Below, piece after piece: positions 5,714 to 8,446 of a DNA stretch of 8,446 nucleotides; positions within the stretch are counted from its first letter, which is position 1; every line of letters begins with the position of its first letter. The notes below the pieces were generated by a model. It ran no database searches. It saw only the letters and a list, made by a program, of their open reading frames with translations, and was not told the origin of the DNA. The position numbers and the translations under genes were made by a program. The stretch comes from Candidatus Kuenenia stuttgartensis (GTDB taxonomy: Bacteria; Planctomycetota; Planctomycetia; Isosphaerales; Isosphaeraceae). Where the stretch lies: positions 1-8,446 of the forward strand of contig CAMCFM010000154.1 of assembly GCA_945874095.1 (NCBI GenBank), read 5' to 3'.

Positions 5714-8210
5714 AGAACTTTTAAAGATCCACGACTTTGATAGTGCTATCTTTATTGCCAGACAGTGTTCTAAAGAGTTAAACCCACGGCTCGCTTATAT
5801 CAATCGATGGTCTGAAACCTTGTTGAACAGAGTTGATCAAGAGAAACAAAAAGCAGCCGAAAAAGTATCGAAAATTCTAAGACAGGTAGAAATCTATAAG
5901 ACTAGTTGCGATTATGAGTCTGCCTTAAAACTCTTCGATACAATTTTCGAGCCTTTACTTAAAACAAAAATAAATGAGAATCAAGAATCATTATTGATGA
6001 TCCATGAAGAATTGATCCTCAAACAAAAAGAGCTGATGGATTCAAAAACGGAGATGGAATATTGGAAGTCAGAAGCAGAGATTTCATTGGTAAATCTTGA
6101 ATTCGAAAATTCTGTGCGATATGCAAATATGCTTTGCAATGAAACCCATCCGCAACTTCAGCACCTAAAAGAATGGTCAAAAGACTTCTTGAAAAAGATT
6201 GCTGACCAACAGAACGCACTTGTTGAACAAATTGCTTTAAATATCAAAACCGCCGAGTCGTTTGAGGCTAATAATAGTTACGAGGAAGGCCTTAACGAAT
6301 TAATGAAAATCCATTCCAATCACCATGGTCTAAGAATACCAGGTTATGGATTTACAGTAGGATCCATGGTTGAACGGATTCATCATAAAATTTATCTTAG
6401 AGAAACCCGTCGAGAAAAAATCTTGGTTTCTCAAGCAGAAGCGAATAGACTTCTCAAATCTTTTGAATACGACAAAGCTTTGAAAGCAGCGGTGGCTCTA
6501 TGGGAGGACGATTCTCCGCGAAATGTCGCTTTGGAAGAGTGGATGAATACATTTGTCGCTCAAGTACAAGCCGATCGGGTTGATCAGCAAATTCGCATAG
6601 GCCATAAACTGGCTCAGGCTGAAATGTATGAAAAATCGTTTGATTACTTATCAGCATTGCGAGTTCTTGAAGATATACCACTCGTTCTTCGTGCCGTGGA
6701 GTATCGAGGACATTCAGAGCCTGTGAGTAAGGCGCAAGAACGACTTAATTCCAAGATATTCTCAATGAAGCATCTGGATCGAGCCATTCGCGAACGTATG
6801 AACCATCAGGATTTTGATGGGCTAATACATGAGGTGGAAAATCTTCTTGTCTTACAGCCAAACAGAACGGATATGATTCGTTTGTATGCGCAATTGCGAG
6901 AACTAGAGAACAACTCTTATTCACAACATCATCAGGCACTTCTAAAAGCCAGGAATCTTTTGGAACAACAAGAATACGACTCCTGTATTCAAAATCTACA
7001 CCTGATAGAAGCGAGTGAATTCAATACCGAAGTTATTAAACTCAAGGATGAGGCCCAAGTTAAGCTCGATCAGTACCATGCGCTGATGGATGTCATTCGT
7101 GAAGATCTAAAACAGAAACGATTTAGTGGTTTGCTAAAGAAAGTAGAAGAGTGCATTGTATTAAAGTCAAAAGACCCCAGACTTCATGATTTGCGAGATA
7201 AATTGATTGATCGTGAAGCCTCTATTCTCGAGATTTATGAATCAGCCTTTGCTTTACATCGGAATTCTCAATTCGATTCTGCGTTAGAAATACTATTTAA
7301 GATACCTAAAGGTTTCCAATCGGATTCCGTAAAAGAATTGCAAATAAAATGCTTCCTCGCTCTAAAATCAAGCCACAATGGAAGTAATGAATCGGAATTC
7401 TATGGTACGAGTGTCCAGCCTGCAAATCACAGTTATACTTCAGGTTCTCATCAAATGATGTCAGGGCTTAACGCTGGTGATGTGAAGTCGTTATTATTTG
7501 ATAATGAAAGGATCGATTTTCGGTGGTGTCCACCAGGACGATTTAAGATGGGCAGTCCCGAAACTGAATCTGGGCGTAGGTCTGACGAAAACCAGATTAA
7601 TGTTGAAATCTCAAACGGATTCTGGATGATGGAGACGCCTGTCACACAATGGCTCTGGAAAGCAGTGACTGGGAATGAACATCGTTGGACACCATTATTC
7701 GGCATAGATCCCGATTACCCGACATACCATCATAGTCATGACGATGCATCCGCTTTTGCAATTAAACTGACAAAAAAGCTTCAAGCGTTGAATGTTATCC
7801 CATCTGACTACGTTTTAACCTTAGCTACTGAAGCACAGTGGGAGTATGCTTGCCGCGCTGGCAGCGTCACAAGATATTCATTTGGAAATGATGAGCAAAT
7901 GCTTAATCAATTCGCATGGTATACCGAAAACTCTGGTGACAAGGTGCAGGTCGTTAAGTCTAGGAGGCCAAACGCCTGGGGCATTCACGATATGTCGGGC
8001 CTTGTCTGGGAGTGGTGTAGCGACTGGTACTCTAAAAATCTTTCTGGTGGAGCGGATCCAAAAGGTCCAGCTGAAGGTTCTTATCGAGTTTATCGTGGAG
8101 GATGTTGCAATATCTCTGCTGATAACTGTAGGTCCGCCTATAGAAACGGTGCCCACCCTTCCCTACGTTTTATAACGTTTGGAATTCGGCTGATTCTAAA
8201 GGCCAGATGA
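5625..8210 (+). CDS. Helical-repeat protein with C-terminal FGE-sulfatase (SUMF1) domain, probably the C-terminal part of the upstream kinase
   Basis: Open frame of 861 codons from ATG 5625. The first 25 codons overlap the kinase's zinc ribbon in another frame and are probably not translated; meaningful sequence starts at A29 (5709), right after the nine-A run. Residues 29-560 hold ten helix-pair repeats of the form A-E-x(2)-L-x(4)-F/Y-D/E-x-A-L, centred near F38, Y97, F160, Y219, Y282, Y341, F397, Y451, F500 and F550, TPR-like with coiled-coil character. A polar linker (about 582-625) leads to an FGE-like domain (about 630-858) with WCPPGRFKMGSP, ETPVTQWLW, TEAQWEYACRAG, NAWGIHDMSGLVWEW and YRGGCCNISADNCRSAYRN. 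Many such bacterial domains are not sulfatase activators and may bind peptides or ligands; here the catalytic cysteine pair of true FGE does not align. Kinase/zinc-ribbon/FGE fusions are known in planctomycetes, so this is most likely the rest of that protein (about 1210 residues). No membrane segment seen. Confidence 0.85.
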   Translation: MKCVMDVQRNNRLYFQNVAQNSRSSKKKAEELLKIHDFDSAIFIARQCSKELNPRLAYINRWSETLLNRVDQEKQKAAEKVSKILRQVEIYKTSCDYESALKLFDTIFEPLLKTKINENQESLLMIHEELILKQKELMDSKTEMEYWKSEAEISLVNLEFENSVRYANMLCNETHPQLQHLKEWSKDFLKKIADQQNALVEQIALNIKTAESFEANNSYEEGLNELMKIHSNHHGLRIPGYGFTVGSMVERIHHKIYLRETRREKILVSQAEANRLLKSFEYDKALKAAVALWEDDSPRNVALEEWMNTFVAQVQADRVDQQIRIGHKLAQAEMYEKSFDYLSALRVLEDIPLVLRAVEYRGHSEPVSKAQERLNSKIFSMKHLDRAIRERMNHQDFDGLIHEVENLLVLQPNRTDMIRLYAQLRELENNSYSQHHQALLKARNLLEQQEYDSCIQNLHLIEASEFNTEVIKLKDEAQVKLDQYHALMDVIREDLKQKRFSGLLKKVEECIVLKSKDPRLHDLRDKLIDREASILEIYESAFALHRNSQFDSALEILFKIPKGFQSDSVKELQIKCFLALKSSHNGSNESEFYGTSVQPANHSYTSGSHQMMSGLNAGDVKSLLFDNERIDFRWCPPGRFKMGSPETESGRRSDENQINVEISNGFWMMETPVTQWLWKAVTGNEHRWTPLFGIDPDYPTYHHSHDDASAFAIKLTKKLQALNVIPSDYVLTLATEAQWEYACRAGSVTRYSFGNDEQMLNQFAWYTENSGDKVQVVKSRRPNAWGIHDMSGLVWEWCSDWYSKNLSGGADPKGPAEGSYRVYRGGCCNISADNCRSAYRNGAHPSLRFITFGIRLILKAR
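5700..5708 (+). other. Nine-adenine run at the junction of the kinase and FGE frames (frameshift or slippage site)
   Basis: The kinase frame reads CAG CAA AAA AAA AGC TGA and stops at 5711-5713. The downstream frame reads AGC AAA AAA AAA GCT GAA and stays open to 8210. With eight A's (or eleven) the frames fuse as ...QQKKAEELLK..., a coherent helix start. The needed shift is +1 (or -2), so a classical -1 ribosomal slip at A-AAA-AAA would not do it. RNA polymerase slippage, a homopolymer mutation or a sequencing error would. The other A-runs I noticed in the locus are about six long. Confidence 0.8.
5709..6806 (+). repeat. Three tandem 122-residue protein super-modules
   Basis: Within the helical region, landmark residues recur at exactly 122-residue steps (366 bp): F38/F160/Y282, W62/W184/W306 and Y97/Y219/Y341 (numbered from ATG 5625). 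Each super-module has an odd repeat ending in an x-x-W-x-x-x-(L/F) helix (INRW, LKEW, LEEW) and an even repeat without the Trp. DNA identity between modules is low, so the duplication looks old while the length has been kept. Confidence 0.75.
7512..8198 (+). other. FGE-sulfatase (SUMF1-like) domain segment
   Basis: Encodes residues 630-858 of the downstream frame. The order of family motifs is intact, from F-x-W-C-P-P-G-x-F-x-M-G-S-P to the final F-G-I-R-L. Several usually conserved positions differ: RGG-SW is RGG-CC, SWDDA is SHDDA, GNVWEW is GLVWEW and LPTEAQWEY is LATEAQWEY. Confidence 0.85.
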
Positions 8211-8446
8211 GTGAATGCAAGTCAAATTCCTCAAACTGTTTAAGAAATTACGTTTTGAAGATGCTTTTCAATGAAGGAGTCAGAGATAGTTTTTGGCAGT
8301 CGCATCATAAGATTCCTGAGGAACCCTGCCCGCTATCACGGAACACCATTTAGCCAAGTCTTCTGCCAAATTCTCTGACAGTTTTATCTGCCGTTTTCCG
8401 ACTTGTAAGTGTTTTAGATTTTTAGACTTGCGATAAAATGATTTGA
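8211..8446. other. AT-rich downstream region, no supported feature
   Basis: I see no gene, RNA or convincing terminator on either strand. A TTGAA/TTCAA stem (near 8253-8270) has only five pairs and no T-run. A TAAAAT hexamer near the end lacks a well-spaced -35 partner. Confidence 0.4.

Noticed and set aside
8211..8446. Promoter-like TAAAAT and weak TTGAA/TTCAA stem downstream of the FGE gene
   Set aside because: There is no well-spaced -35 box and the stem is five pairs without a T-run; both are expected by chance in AT-rich DNA.

Overview
The window looks like a piece of a chromosome from the phylum Planctomycetota. Four things support this: a Tat-exported Gfo/Idh/MocA oxidoreductase with the usual planctomycete N- and C-termini; a giant Asn/Thr/Gly-rich surface-type protein with an L-E-x-R-x-L-L-A motif after a basic N-terminal segment; a serine/threonine kinase with a C-terminal double zinc ribbon next to a formylglycine-generating-enzyme (FGE/SUMF1) domain, a fusion known from this phylum; and intergenic DNA rich in short hairpin repeats. 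I cannot name the genus.

Layout. Positions 1-1799 (minus) hold the first 599 codons of a giant repetitive protein whose 3' end lies outside the window. Positions 1800-2412 are non-coding and carry an inverted repeat close to the giant gene plus three related hairpin elements. Positions 2473-3777 (minus) encode the oxidoreductase, followed by a clear intrinsic terminator at 2413-2456. Positions 3778-4576 are non-coding: a six-unit array of a GC-rich hairpin repeat (3906-4270), then a candidate promoter just upstream of the kinase gene. Positions 4577-5713 (plus) encode the kinase with two zinc ribbons. Positions 5625-8210 (plus) encode a long helical-repeat region ending in an FGE-like domain. 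Positions 8211-8446 show nothing I can call.

The main observation is that the kinase frame and the helical-repeat/FGE frame meet at a run of nine adenines (5700-5708). With eight or eleven adenines they would be one protein of about 1210 or 1211 residues: kinase, double zinc ribbon, ten helical repeats, FGE-like domain. Both halves are otherwise open and carry recognisable domains. The site could therefore be a sequencing error, a fresh mutation, a phase-variable homopolymer, or a transcriptional-slippage switch between a short kinase and a long bifunctional protein. The first six helical repeats form three super-modules with an exact 122-residue period, and the FGE-like domain departs from its family consensus at several normally conserved positions.

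Base composition is patchy. The oxidoreductase and the ends of the giant-gene fragment are roughly 55-63% GC in the 60-base lines I counted. The kinase/FGE gene and an inner segment of the giant gene (about 960-1450) are about 32-40%. The three transcription units appear independent; nothing suggests they form one operon.
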